Origin: Komagataeibacter sucrofermentans DSM 15973
GTDB taxonomy: Bacteria; Pseudomonadota; Alphaproteobacteria; Acetobacterales; Acetobacteraceae
DNA length: 64,000 nt
Direction of reading: 5' to 3'
Assembly: GCF_040581405.1 (NCBI RefSeq)
Contig: NZ_CP137157.1
Location: forward strand, 2,850,001-2,914,000
Position 1 is the stretch's first letter. Each line of letters begins with the position of its first letter. Under the pieces are notes generated by a model. The model had not been told where the DNA came from. It made no database searches and worked only from the letters and a program-made list of their open reading frames with translations. Both the position numbers and the translations under genes were made by a program. Shown here piece by piece: positions 1-8,263 of the stretch.

Positions 1-401
1 ATATAGATCGGCTTGTCATGCTGGCGCAGTTGCCGCCAGGTCATGATCTCGATCGTCTCGTCAAACGTGCCCAGGCCGCCGGGCATGACCACAAAGGCAT
101 CCGAGCACGCAAACATGCGCGCCTTGCGGTCGTGCATGCTGTCGGTCACGGTCAGGTCGGTCACGCCTTCATGCATGATCTCGCGTGAATGCAGAAAGCG
201 CGGGATCACACCCGTCACCGTGCCCCCTGCCGCAAGCGTGGCATCGGCCACCGTGCCCATCAGGCCAACATGCCCGCCCCCATAGACCAGCCGCACGCCC
301 GCCTGCCCCAGCGCCGTGCCCAATGCGCGCGATTGCGCGGCATATTCCGGCCGCGAGCCGAAACGTGATCCACAAAAAACCGCTACAGATGAAATCCGCA
401 T
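1..401 (-). CDS. LOG family protein (cytokinin riboside 5'-monophosphate phosphoribohydrolase-like), 3' end off the window
   Basis: The reverse strand from the ATG at 401 reads without a stop to the window edge (133 codons). The start MRISSVAVFCGSR is typical of the LOG/TIGR00730 family. The family signature PGGLGTFDE is seen near residue 110, preceded by a YGGGHVGLMG nucleotide-binding loop. LOG enzymes split nucleoside monophosphates such as AMP or cytokinin ribotides into base and ribose 5-phosphate; many bacterial members were once annotated as lysine decarboxylases. The C-terminal part is outside the window, so completeness cannot be judged. Family assignment is secure; the physiological substrate is not known from sequence. 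Confidence 0.85.
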   Translation of the reverse strand, partial: MRISSVAVFCGSRFGSRPEYAAQSRALGTALGQAGVRLVYGGGHVGLMGTVADATLAAGGTVTGVIPRFLHSREIMHEGVTDLTVTDSMHDRKARMFACSDAFVVMPGGLGTFDETIEIMTWRQLRQHDKPIY

Positions 402-445
402 CTATCCAGCTCAGCTCCCGCAAGATTGGTCATGTGCCGCGCCCT

Positions 446-1639
446 TCAGCGCGGCAGGAATTTCAACGCCATGGTGACACCCACGCCCGCCAGCGTAAAC
501 AGGGCCGAGACCACAAACAGCGCCCCGTAGCCCATTGTCTGGATCACAAGCCCCAGCAGCGGGCCGGACAGCCCCACGGCAATATCAAGAAACACGGAAA
601 AAGCCCCCAGGGCCGCCCCCCGGTTCTCCGCCCCCACGCGGCCTACGGCCAGCACCCCCATGGCGGGAAACACCAGCGAGAATCCGGCCCCTGTCAGCGC
701 GGCCCCAAGGGCCGCGCCCTCCACGCTAGAGCACTGCCACAGCACAAGCAGGCCCAGCGTTTCGACCAGCAGGGAGATGAGGGTGACCTGCAACCCGCCC
801 CGACGGTCTATCTGCCGGGCGAACAGGAAGCGCATCATCACGAAGGTCAGGCCGAAACCGGCCAGCGCCACGGCAGCGCCATTCCAGTTGTTATGGGCAT
901 AGAACAGCGCCAGGCAGGCGGAAATGGTGCCAAACCCCACCGACCCGCAGGCCAGCACCGCGCCATGGGGCAGCACGCGCATGAACACCTGCCCAAATGG
1001 CATGGGCGGTGCCTTGGATGGCACGGGCGGCACCGGCGCATACTGACGGGCCAGCACGAAACCGAACAACGTCAGCCCCGCCGAGAGCGCGCCCACCATG
1101 GTCAGCCCGCCATAGGGCATGGGCAGCCCGGACAGGACCTGCCCGATCGGCGCGCCAAGGGCGATGCCGCCATAAGAGGTCACGCCATTCCACGAGATCA
1201 CCTGCGCGGTGCGCCCTGCCCCCACGCGGCCGATATTCCACATGATGGCGCCCGTAGCTGTCCAGCTTTCGCCTATGCCCAGCATCACGCGGCTCAGGAT
1301 CAGCAGCCCGATCGACAGGGCGGCAAAATGCAGCAGCACGCCCGAGGCCAGCAGCATCAGCCCCGAGAGCGTGCACATGGCCAGCCCCACGATGACCGAA
1401 GGCTTGGCGCCACGCCGGTCAGTCTGCCGCCCGGCGCCTGCGCGCGAGGCGAAGGTTGCGAGATACTGGACCGAGACCGCCATGCCCGCCAGCACGGTAT
1501 TGTAGCCCAGCACCTGATGCACAAAAACCGGAATAACCGCCATCGGCAGGCCGATATCGATGTAACACAGCAGATTGAACAGCACGACGGGCAGTATCCG
1601 CCGTGTCGGTGACGCCGATGATGCCTGCGGCCCGGTCAT
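446..1639 (-). CDS. MFS transporter, drug/metabolite exporter-like
   Basis: This is a 397-residue hydrophobic protein with about 12 predicted membrane segments, starting MTGPQASSASPTRRILPVV. The reading frame stays open 30 codons further upstream, but that extension is not membrane-like, so I chose the internal ATG at 1639. The loop after the second segment carries a degenerate MFS motif A (RAGAGRQTDRRGAKP). The length and lack of the sugar-porter PETRG signature suggest an efflux-type member (YfcJ/arabinose-efflux-like). The substrate is unknown. It is transcribed away from the NUDIX gene, with a shared intergenic region of about 210 bp. Confidence 0.8.
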   Translation of the reverse strand: MTGPQASSASPTRRILPVVLFNLLCYIDIGLPMAVIPVFVHQVLGYNTVLAGMAVSVQYLATFASRAGAGRQTDRRGAKPSVIVGLAMCTLSGLMLLASGVLLHFAALSIGLLILSRVMLGIGESWTATGAIMWNIGRVGAGRTAQVISWNGVTSYGGIALGAPIGQVLSGLPMPYGGLTMVGALSAGLTLFGFVLARQYAPVPPVPSKAPPMPFGQVFMRVLPHGAVLACGSVGFGTISACLALFYAHNNWNGAAVALAGFGLTFVMMRFLFARQIDRRGGLQVTLISLLVETLGLLVLWQCSSVEGAALGAALTGAGFSLVFPAMGVLAVGRVGAENRGAALGAFSVFLDIAVGLSGPLLGLVIQTMGYGALFVVSALFTLAGVGVTMALKFLPR

Positions 1640-1850
1640 GATATGCCTGCACTCCCCATAAAAAACGAACGCACCGCACCGGCGCGCATGACAACCCTGA
1701 TTTCCCGCGCCGCAAAAGAGCTTGGGCACAACGCCGGATACGGCTTATGGAAAAAACTGAAAAAACCAACCCGCAACCATTCGTTCCCGCACCACAGCCC
1801 CGTGCAGGATGCATGGAAACGCATCAATCGCCACGAAGGAAACAGCTTTC

Positions 1851-2426
1851 ATGACGCAACGCCCCACCCCCGATGCCGGCGGCTACACCACGCTTTCCAC
1901 CCGCACGGCCTATGAAAACCCATGGACCCGCGTGCGCGAGGACATCATCCTGCGCCCAAACGGCCGCGAGGGGCTGTACGGCGTGGTGGAGCGTGGTGAT
2001 TTTGTCGTGATCCTGCCCTTGTGGGAGGGGCCGGACGGCCCGCGCGTGACCTTGATCCGCCAGTACCGCTATCCCATACAAAAGCGGATGTGGGAACTCC
2101 CCATGGGCATGTGGGAACACCGCCCCGACGCCACGCCCGAGGATGTGGCGCGCGGTGAACTGCGCGAGGAAACCGGCCTGCTGGCTACAGAAATGCGCGA
2201 TGCGGGGCTGATGTATCAGGGTGCGGGCTACACCACCCAGAAAGGCCGCGCCTATCTTGCCACCGGGCTGACGCAGGGTGCCCACGAGCGTGAGGTGACG
2301 GAGGAGGACATTACCTGCCACACCGTCCCCCTGTCCGAGATGGAGGCGATGATTCTTGACGGCCGGATCACCTGCATGGTCACGATCGCGGCCTTTGGCC
2401 TGATCCGGGCGCGGGGCTGGATCTGA
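1851..2426 (+). CDS. NUDIX hydrolase, ADP-ribose pyrophosphatase-like
   Basis: A 191-residue protein with a NUDIX helix: the core GELREETGLLA lies around residues 103-113, with the REEXG metal-binding glutamates intact. The preceding strand pattern (VILPLWEG, VTLIRQYRYPI, WELPMGMWE) matches ADP-ribose pyrophosphatases such as NudF, which hydrolyse ADP-ribose or related nucleoside diphosphate sugars. The start at 1851 is chosen because AAGGA stands about 9 bases upstream; an in-frame ATG at 1809 lacks this. The gene converges on the MTHFR-like gene, with an intergenic repeat between their 3' ends. Exact substrate uncertain. Confidence 0.85.
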   Translation: MTQRPTPDAGGYTTLSTRTAYENPWTRVREDIILRPNGREGLYGVVERGDFVVILPLWEGPDGPRVTLIRQYRYPIQKRMWELPMGMWEHRPDATPEDVARGELREETGLLATEMRDAGLMYQGAGYTTQKGRAYLATGLTQGAHEREVTEEDITCHTVPLSEMEAMILDGRITCMVTIAAFGLIRARGWI

Positions 2427-2448
2427 ACGCAGGAGAAGCGCGCCGTGG

Positions 2449-2537
2449 AAAAAGTTTCTGGTGAAGCTGTTTTTCAGAAAGCTTCAAAGAACGCCGCCTT
2501 TTTGAAAAAAGGCGGCACCCAAAAACTTTTTCCTTTT
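2449..2537. repeat. Intergenic palindromic repeat, copy 1
   Basis: An outer imperfect inverted repeat (AAAAAGTTTCTGG ... CCAAAAACTTTTT) encloses two inner hairpins, one built on GAAGC/GCTTC and one on GCCGCCTTTTT/AAAAAAGGCGGC. It sits between the convergent 3' ends of the NUDIX and MTHFR-like genes. T-runs flank it on both strands, so it could act as a bidirectional terminator. Seven further copies or part copies occur in this window. Confidence 0.85.
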
Positions 2538-2546
2538 ACCAGTCGT

Positions 2547-3299
2547 CTAAACTGAAACGTCCAGATCACGCCGCAGCGGCGTCAGGTAGCGCTCGAGATT
2601 GACGCGCAGCGGCATGAGGTAGGTATTGCCACCCGCGCTGGCCACGACATCCATCATCTGCCGGGCAAAGGTGATATTGGCCTCAAGGGTTGGCTCGAAC
2701 CCATGGGGGAAGATGACATGGTTCGTCGTCTCCCAATACGAGCGCGATTTTGGCCCCACCACGGGCGAGATGCCCCAGAACACGTTTTCCCCGTGCAGCC
2801 AGTTCATGCACAGGTCAAGCATGGGCAGGTCGAATATGGGCTGGGTAAAGAAGCCGATGGCACCGGCTTCCTTCTTGCGCGCAATCGCCTCCATTTCCTG
2901 ATACGGGGCACGGCGATACGGGTCGAACGCGGCATAGACATCAAGATGCGGCGCCTCGCGGCGGTAACGCGCAATCACGCTCTCGCTGCTGTTGGGATAG
3001 GTACGGTGCCGCAGGTCCGATGGCGGGTCACCCTTGACCACCAGCACTTCGCGCAGGCCCGGATCATCCGCGCCCGGCAGGGGGGCGTCGGGCGCGATGT
3101 CGATGGCGCGGATATGCGGCACCACGCGCGAAAACACCGGGCGCACGAGACGCGCCGCCTCCCAGCTGCGCAGCGGAAAGCGCAGCAGGTCGGGGATATT
3201 GATCATCCCGGCATCAGGGAACAGCCGGGCGACTTCATTGGCATCACGCAGCAGGGTTTCCGCATCACGCGGGATCAGTTCAACAGATGTCAGGGTCAT
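2547..3299 (-). CDS. Methylenetetrahydrofolate reductase-like protein
   Basis: A 250-residue TIM-barrel-type protein resembling the MTHFR (MetF) family: segments such as [12 protein letters not shown] and [13 protein letters not shown] match the FAD/folate-binding strands of MetF. It is shorter and more divergent than E. coli MetF (296 residues), so it may be a MetF-like protein rather than the main 5,10-methylene-THF reductase. Its ATG overlaps the folD stop codon by 4 bases, implying translational coupling with folD, whose product makes or uses 5,10-methylene-THF. That context supports a one-carbon role. Confidence 0.75.
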   Translation of the reverse strand: MTLTSVELIPRDAETLLRDANEVARLFPDAGMINIPDLLRFPLRSWEAARLVRPVFSRVVPHIRAIDIAPDAPLPGADDPGLREVLVVKGDPPSDLRHRTYPNSSESVIARYRREAPHLDVYAAFDPYRRAPYQEMEAIARKKEAGAIGFFTQPIFDLPMLDLCMNWLHGENVFWGISPVVGPKSRSYWETTNHVIFPHGFEPTLEANITFARQMMDVVASAGGNTYLMPLRVNLERYLTPLRRDLDVSV

Positions 3300-4213
3300 G
3301 AGCGTGCCTGCCCCGTTACGATCAGGCGGGCGGCATCAAGGGTGTTGCGCAGCAGGCAGGCAATGGTCATTGGCCCCACGCCGCCAGGCACGGGCGTAAT
3401 CAGGCCCGCGCGTTCAACAGCCTCGTCAAACTTTACATCACCCACCAGCCGCGTCTTGCCCGAAGGCAGTGTGATGCGCGAAATGCCCACATCGATGACC
3501 GTAGCGCCGGGCTTGATCCAGTCGCCGCGCACCAGTTCGCGCACGCCGGTCGCCACCACCACGATATCGGCCTGCCGGGCCAGGGCTGCCGTATCGCGCG
3601 TGTCGATATGCGCCACGGTGACGGTGCAGCCCTCCTGCAGCAGCAGTTCGGCCATGGGGCGGCCAACGAGGTTCGACGCGCCGATCACCAGCGCATCCTT
3701 GCCGCGCATGTCGCCCACGTAGTGGCGCAGCAGCAGCAGGCAGCCTAGCGGGGTGCATGGCACGAGGCCCGGCAGCCCCAGCGCCAGCCGCCCGGCATTG
3801 ACCACGCCCAGCCCGTCCACGTCCTTCTCGGGCGCGATGGCGTTGGTCACGGCCACGGGGTCAAGACCCTTGGGCAACGGCAGTTGCACGAGGATGCCAT
3901 GAATCTCGGGATCGACATTGAGCCGTGCGATCAGCGCGAGCAGTTCCTCCTGCGAGGTGGTGGCGGGCAGCATGTGCATGAACGAGCGCATGCCCGCGCG
4001 ATGGGTCTGGAGCGCCTTGTTGCGCACATAGACCTCGCTTGCGGGGTCATTGCCCACCAGCACCACGGCAAGGCCGGGGGTGATGTGATGCTTTTCATAA
4101 AAGGCGCTGACATCGGCCGCGATATCCTGCGTGAGGCGGGTGGCGAAACCCTTGCCATCAATCAGGCGCGCGCGAGACGACCCTTGGGCATCGGATAGTG
4201 CTGGACCGGTCAT
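3296..4213 (-). CDS. folD: Bifunctional methylenetetrahydrofolate dehydrogenase / methenyltetrahydrofolate cyclohydrolase
   Basis: FolD interconverts 5,10-methylene-THF, 5,10-methenyl-THF and 10-formyl-THF with NADP+. The 305-residue product has the family blocks [37 protein letters not shown], the Rossmann segment [13 protein letters not shown], and the C-terminal [13 protein letters not shown]. Length is close to the usual 285-300. Two adjacent ATGs (4216 and 4213) follow CGGAGGGG; 4213 gives the better spacing. The frame opens further upstream but that region is not conserved-looking. It is the first gene of a two-gene unit with the MTHFR-like gene. Confidence 0.95.
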   Translation of the reverse strand: MTGPALSDAQGSSRARLIDGKGFATRLTQDIAADVSAFYEKHHITPGLAVVLVGNDPASEVYVRNKALQTHRAGMRSFMHMLPATTSQEELLALIARLNVDPEIHGILVQLPLPKGLDPVAVTNAIAPEKDVDGLGVVNAGRLALGLPGLVPCTPLGCLLLLRHYVGDMRGKDALVIGASNLVGRPMAELLLQEGCTVTVAHIDTRDTAALARQADIVVVATGVRELVRGDWIKPGATVIDVGISRITLPSGKTRLVGDVKFDEAVERAGLITPVPGGVGPMTIACLLRNTLDAARLIVTGQARS

Positions 4214-4295
4214 CATCCCCTCCGGAAAACGAACATGCAATGCGTGCAGATACGGCAAGAAGCCCTGCCACGACAATCAGGGTGGGCCGTTTTTT

Positions 4296-4688
4296 TTAGG
4301 CAGCCGCGTAAAAGCCAATTTTTGTGCTGCGGTGGTGGGGAAAGTGAGATGAAGGGAGTATCTGGTAATAGCTTCCGCTTTCGCCCTCATGGAGGACACC
4401 CAAGCGGTTATGACAGTTGCTCGAAAGCCGACATGAAGTCTCCATTACTCCGCTGGCAACCCTTTGAGATATATCCGGTGACGTTTTCGCCAGTTTCGCC
4501 TATTTGGACGAGGTCAACTTGCCCTTGAACCCATCAAACAGACGTTCGAGCATGAGACGCTGCCGGCCATTGATCGATTGACCGGCCAAATTCTTCCAGA
4601 AACGGGCTTTCTCGATGACTTTTCCAGAACCAGTTCGCACGATCAAAGGCGCGATCCAGAGCCCCTCAGAAGCCACTACATCCTCTAG
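4296..4688 (-). pseudogene. Fic-family protein, C-terminal remnant
   Basis: Read from the IS edge (4688) down to a TAA at 4296-4298, one frame gives a segment (VIEKARFW ... NGRQRLMLERLFDGFKGKLTSSK) that resembles the C-terminal helical region of Fic/DUF4172 proteins, where KARFW and LNRLLDGFEGKLTSSKWAKLA are typical. The codon where that motif has Trp is TAG (4500-4502), an in-frame stop. Beyond it the frame stays open but is degenerate (AKLAKTSPDISQ, then GVLHEGESGSYYQ). The catalytic HPFxxGNGR motif is absent, so the fragment is inactive. The N-terminal part is not found on the far side of the IS, so truncation probably came before the IS landed. Confidence 0.6.
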
Positions 4689-6137
4689 CAGCCTGTCGGG
4701 TTGGGGTACCCTGTGAAGGGGGGCGATTGTAAGGTGGTGTGATGAGCAGCTTCATCCCGTTTGACCGGTCTCAGCCGTATCTTCTGCCGCCTGATCTGAA
4801 GTCGTGGCTTCCTGCTGATGATATGGCGCATTTCATTGTAGCCGCCGTTGAGCGGGTTCCGATGAGTGCGTTCTGCGTGCCAGTGCGCACGGGAGGCAAG
4901 GCGCAGTATCATCCGCGCCTGATGCTGGCCCTTCTGATCTTCAGCTATGCGAACGGGTTGTTTTCCTCACGCCGGATCGAGCGGGCGACATATCGCGACA
5001 TCGGGGTGCGATTCGTGGCGGCGAACCTGCATCCGGATCATGATACGATTGCGACCTTCCGCCGGACGAACCGGACAGCCATTGAAGCTGCATTTGCGCA
5101 GGTCCTGCTTCTGGCGCGCGAGACGGGTCTGCTGCGTCTGGGCGTGGTGTCGATCGACGGCACGAAAATCGATGCTGACGCATCGAAATACCGTTCGGTG
5201 CGCTACGACCGGATCAGGGCGCTGCGCGAACAGCTGGCTGTGGATATCGCGAAACTGATGGACCAGGCGGAGCATGCGGACGTCACAGACAGAGATCCGC
5301 AGGCATTGCCGGAAGAGCTTGCCCGGCGGGAAACGCTGAAAGCGAAGCTGGACGAAGCCTGCGCCCGGCTGGAAGCTGATGCGAAGGCGCAGGCTGAAAC
5401 GGCGCGACCGGCCTACGAGAAGAAGAAAGCCGCTTATGATGCGAAAACAGGGCGTCGCGGCCGGGCGCCCAAACCGCCCGATGATGAACCACCACCCGAC
5501 CGACAGATCAGTCTGACCGATCCCGACAGCCGCCTCATGCGGCGTTCGGACGCCCACGAGTTCCGGCAGGCTTACAATGCCCAGGCCGTGGTGTGCGCCG
5601 AAGGCAGCCAGTTGATCGTGACAACCGACGTTGTCGCCACATCAGCGGATGCGCCGTCCTTTGCCGACACGGTGCTGTCGATGGAAGACACAATCGGTCT
5701 CCCAAAGACAGTGCTCGCCGATACCGGTTACGCCAGCGGGCAGGCGGTCCGGAAACTGCGGGAAAAGGGCATTGATCCGCTGGTCGCCATTGGACGGCCC
5801 TGTGCCCGCAGACCTTACGACTTCCGACCCCGGCCCGCAGAAAGGGAGCCACGCCGGATAACCGAACCCTGGCGGCTTGCCATGAAGGACAGGCTGGAAA
5901 CTACAGAAGCCGGAGATCTTTACAGACGACGAAAACAGACCGTGGAGCCGGTCTTTGGAATTATCAAAAGCATCATGGGCTTCAGAAAATTCAGCCTGCG
6001 TGGCCTTGCAAAAGTCACGACCGAATGGACACTCGTTGCTCTCGCATACAACTGTAAAAGAATGGCGCGGCTTCAGGCAGCATAAGCCAGGTCAGCCTTG
6101 GCGTTATCAGCCGCAAAATGCCCAACCCGACAGGCTG
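4689..6137 (+). mobile_element. Complete IS1182-type insertion sequence
   Basis: The 1449-bp element is bounded by perfect 17-bp inverted repeats: CAGCCTGTCGGGTTGGG at 4689-4705 and its reverse complement at 6121-6137. The tetranucleotide CTAG flanks both ends (4685-4688 and 6138-6141), a direct duplication of a palindromic target. One transposase gene fills the element. The intact ends, duplication and open reading frame suggest recent insertion and possible activity. Confidence 0.92.
4742..6085 (+). CDS. IS1182-family transposase (DDE type)
   Basis: A 447-residue transposase. The N-terminal domain (IPFDRSQPYLLPPDLKSWLP, then YHPRLMLALLIFSYANGLFSSRRIE) is characteristic of IS1182/IS1380-like enzymes. 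DDE residues can be placed at VSIDGTKIDADAS (first D), VLADTGYAS (second D) and RRKQTVEPVFGIIK (E). A charged coiled-coil segment lies around residues 155-235 between the first two catalytic residues. AAGG stands 7 bases before the ATG at 4742; a GTG at 4739 is the alternative start. It appears full length and unbroken. Confidence 0.93.
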   Translation: MSSFIPFDRSQPYLLPPDLKSWLPADDMAHFIVAAVERVPMSAFCVPVRTGGKAQYHPRLMLALLIFSYANGLFSSRRIERATYRDIGVRFVAANLHPDHDTIATFRRTNRTAIEAAFAQVLLLARETGLLRLGVVSIDGTKIDADASKYRSVRYDRIRALREQLAVDIAKLMDQAEHADVTDRDPQALPEELARRETLKAKLDEACARLEADAKAQAETARPAYEKKKAAYDAKTGRRGRAPKPPDDEPPPDRQISLTDPDSRLMRRSDAHEFRQAYNAQAVVCAEGSQLIVTTDVVATSADAPSFADTVLSMEDTIGLPKTVLADTGYASGQAVRKLREKGIDPLVAIGRPCARRPYDFRPRPAEREPRRITEPWRLAMKDRLETTEAGDLYRRRKQTVEPVFGIIKSIMGFRKFSLRGLAKVTTEWTLVALAYNCKRMARLQAA

Positions 6138-6255
6138 CTAGATGCCATAAAGATTCCTGACCTTAGATATGAACTTCGATTTTTTGTGATATACAATTAT
6201 GTTGGACATCGCTTGAAAAGCCCATTTGTTATTTGCATCTTATTGGAAAATTCAT

Positions 6256-7344
6256 ATGAAAAATGACAAAAAACTATTAGTTCTATACTTGAAGATCGTA
6301 ACTTCATTCGTATTTGGCGCAATTATTGGCTATATAATCGCAAGCCTGTCGGGCATTAAACCGTCCTTTGTTCCCTTAGTTTCAGCCGTTCTTGGACTTC
6401 TAGTCGCATTTTCAATGCCGTTGTGGCAGGCTCTATTTGTAAATGCTCCCAATCTATCAGTGGAAATAAGTGCAATTAAGCGAACAGTAAGTGATACAGC
6501 CATAATATCTCTTGATGACGACCCGGAAATACGCCCTCTGATAACCACCAGAAAACGTCAGTCATTGCCTTTTGACGATGAAAGCAATATATTAAATGTC
6601 AAGCGCCAGGTAAAAAGAGGGTATACTCTCGCGCAAACTGAGGAACTATTAGCTAATGCAAAGCAGAGCCTGCGGGACCTGCCGTCTCAAATAGAGGAGC
6701 GCAAGAAAGAACTAGATCGAGTCAATGCCCTGACCTCGACAACACTAACCAAATACGAATGTGATAGATTGAATTCCCCTCTTTATCCAGAGGTTGATTT
6801 TGACCCATCTTCCCCTGAAAAAAGCCTCGATGCCCTTCGAGAGGCCTATCAGAAGCGGCTAGAGAGGCTCGAAAAACGGTATACAGATCTTCAAAGTAAT
6901 TTGCCAGCTTGGGAACGAAAAATCGAATTACTCAAAAAGGAACTTTTTGACAATCGCTCATACTTTACCGTATCCGCCTCATTAATAAACTCTGGCCGTA
7001 CTAATACAGCAGTTAAAGTTCCGTCTCTGCTTCGAGTTTCGATTGGCGAGGGAAATTATATTGACATAAAGTTAAGCTTGAAGGATTTTGAGGACAAGTC
7101 TGAGATATCAGCTAATGGTACAAGAATTGTCGTCTTCGAATCATCGGAAGTGTCATCCCTCCCAGAAGATGATCGAAACCTGATTAACACTTACTGGGGG
7201 CAATCGGTTAGTTCTCGCTTATTTATAGAAGATATTCATTCCAATATATATTCATCAAACACTATTGCCTTCGCCGAAGGTCTATACCAAAAGATCATCT
7301 ACGATCGCCTTGCACGCGCTGCTAGCACAGAGGAAAAGAGGTGA
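6256..7344 (+). CDS. Unrecognised membrane-anchored coiled-coil protein
   Basis: I do not recognise this 362-residue protein. Two hydrophobic segments lie close to the N terminus (about residues 8-33 and 38-58), separated by a short loop, so the bulk is probably cytoplasmic. A strongly charged helical region around residues 145-235 (KQSLRDLPSQIEERKKELDR, QKRLERLEKRYTDLQ) looks like a coiled coil, followed by a beta-rich C-terminal domain. Base composition and codon use are far AT-richer than the core genes here. It lies between an IS and an IS remnant, pointing to horizontal acquisition. The ATG at 6256 has only a weak ribosome-binding site. No partner gene is next to it. Function unknown. 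Confidence 0.7.
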   Translation: MKNDKKLLVLYLKIVTSFVFGAIIGYIIASLSGIKPSFVPLVSAVLGLLVAFSMPLWQALFVNAPNLSVEISAIKRTVSDTAIISLDDDPEIRPLITTRKRQSLPFDDESNILNVKRQVKRGYTLAQTEELLANAKQSLRDLPSQIEERKKELDRVNALTSTTLTKYECDRLNSPLYPEVDFDPSSPEKSLDALREAYQKRLERLEKRYTDLQSNLPAWERKIELLKKELFDNRSYFTVSASLINSGRTNTAVKVPSLLRVSIGEGNYIDIKLSLKDFEDKSEISANGTRIVVFESSEVSSLPEDDRNLINTYWGQSVSSRLFIEDIHSNIYSSNTIAFAEGLYQKIIYDRLARAASTEEKR

Positions 7345-8204
7345 ATCGTCGTGCCAGCGCTCAACCCGTTCCTCCACCAGACTTATGTAAAATTCTGCGT
7401 AGACTGGTGAATTAAAAACATTAAGCGTTTTTTTCCGGGCTTGTTTGGAAAATCGGTAAGATGGACTTCAAGCTCTGGATGTGGACGCCAAGCAGTGGGA
7501 CCGGATGGTCAGCATCTCCCGAAAGACGAAATGCTCTCCGTCTAACATGACAGACCAGGAATGGGGGCAACTCATGCCTTTGACGCCTCGCCCAAAGGGG
7601 CGTGGAAGGCCGCTACACCAACCCTAGGGCAGCGGTGATCGACAGACAAGTATCTGTTGTAGACAAGCAACTTTTGGCGACCAGAACCGTTGATCACAGA
7701 GCAATATGTCGGCGAGTACAACGAGTTTTCGCATGATCGCGATGATGATGACCGTGCCCCGAATGTTCCCTTAATTTTAGGTTAGAGTCTGTGGATTATT
7801 ATATGCTTTATTGGCATATTAAGTAAAAGCCTATGCCATTCTATTAGGCTCCACACGGAACGGATAGTGATGACCTTTCGACCACGGATCACTTCATCCA
7901 GCCCTATCAGGCGCTTTGCTTTCAGGGATTGCCGTTCGCATTGCCCTTTGAATGCTATTCCTTTTGCAGTGCGTCGACGCCCGCTCATGAGACCCTGTGC
8001 GATTGCGTCAACGCAAGCTGGTTTCCGTCCACGCGTCTGTCCCACACATCAATCCTGCATCTGACTATGAATGACCTTAAGGATGTTAGGTGGCCCAAGC
8101 GTTTTTTATATAAATGTCAGCTTTCTGATTATTATTTCTCACGAACGGACTTTCTGTTCCCCCCCCCAACAGTCACATTCCCACCCGATATACTTTGCCC
8201 ATAC
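7345..8204. other. Gene-poor, AT-rich island remnant between the orphan gene and degP
   Basis: About 860 bp without a convincing intact gene. It contains the IS5-type transposase remnant annotated separately. A reverse-strand frame is open at 7782-8045 (87 codons, start MGQTRGRKPACVDAIAQ), but it resembles no family known to me and may be chance. A run of nine C residues at 8159-8167 is flanked by CTGTT/AACAG arms. The rest looks like decayed accessory DNA. Confidence 0.5.
7547..7660 (+). pseudogene. IS5-type transposase, N-terminal remnant
   Basis: From the ATG at 7547 the frame reads MTDQEWGQLMPLTPRPKGRG followed by RP, matching the N terminus of IS5-group transposases (S/TDxQWxxLxPLLPPRKRRGRPR). 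The frame then stops at 7625, but the next frame continues TNPRAAVID, the expected following family segment, showing a frameshift. No catalytic residues or inverted repeats are seen, so this is a decayed fragment. Confidence 0.55.
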
Positions 8205-8235
8205 AAAAAGGGCCGGGACACCTTGCCCCGGCCCT
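8205..8235 (-). terminator. Intrinsic terminator of the Do-type protease gene
   Basis: A perfect 8-bp stem (GGGCCGGG 8210-8217 with CCCGGCCC 8227-8234) is followed on the reverse strand by a run of five T (8209-8205). It lies about 30 bases past the protease stop codon. Confidence 0.85.
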
Positions 8236-8263
8236 CACACCAATCCGTTCAGTTCACCCGATC

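Noticed and set aside
185-1612. Long forward open frame (475 codons) opposite the LOG and MFS genes
   Set aside because: A GC-rich antisense shadow; composition is His/Arg/Gln/Pro-rich with no domain, while the reverse strand encodes a real MFS protein.
7786-7796. DnaA-box-like TGTGGATTA
   Set aside because: Single imperfect copy in accessory DNA, with no cluster; not evidence of an origin.
7782-8045. Reverse-strand open frame of 87 codons in the island
   Set aside because: No recognised family, no clear ribosome-binding site and in decayed DNA; kept only as a mention in the gap entry.
8154-8172. Run of nine C flanked by CTGTT/AACAG
   Set aside because: Intergenic, with no gene whose frame or promoter it would switch; may also be a sequencing artefact.
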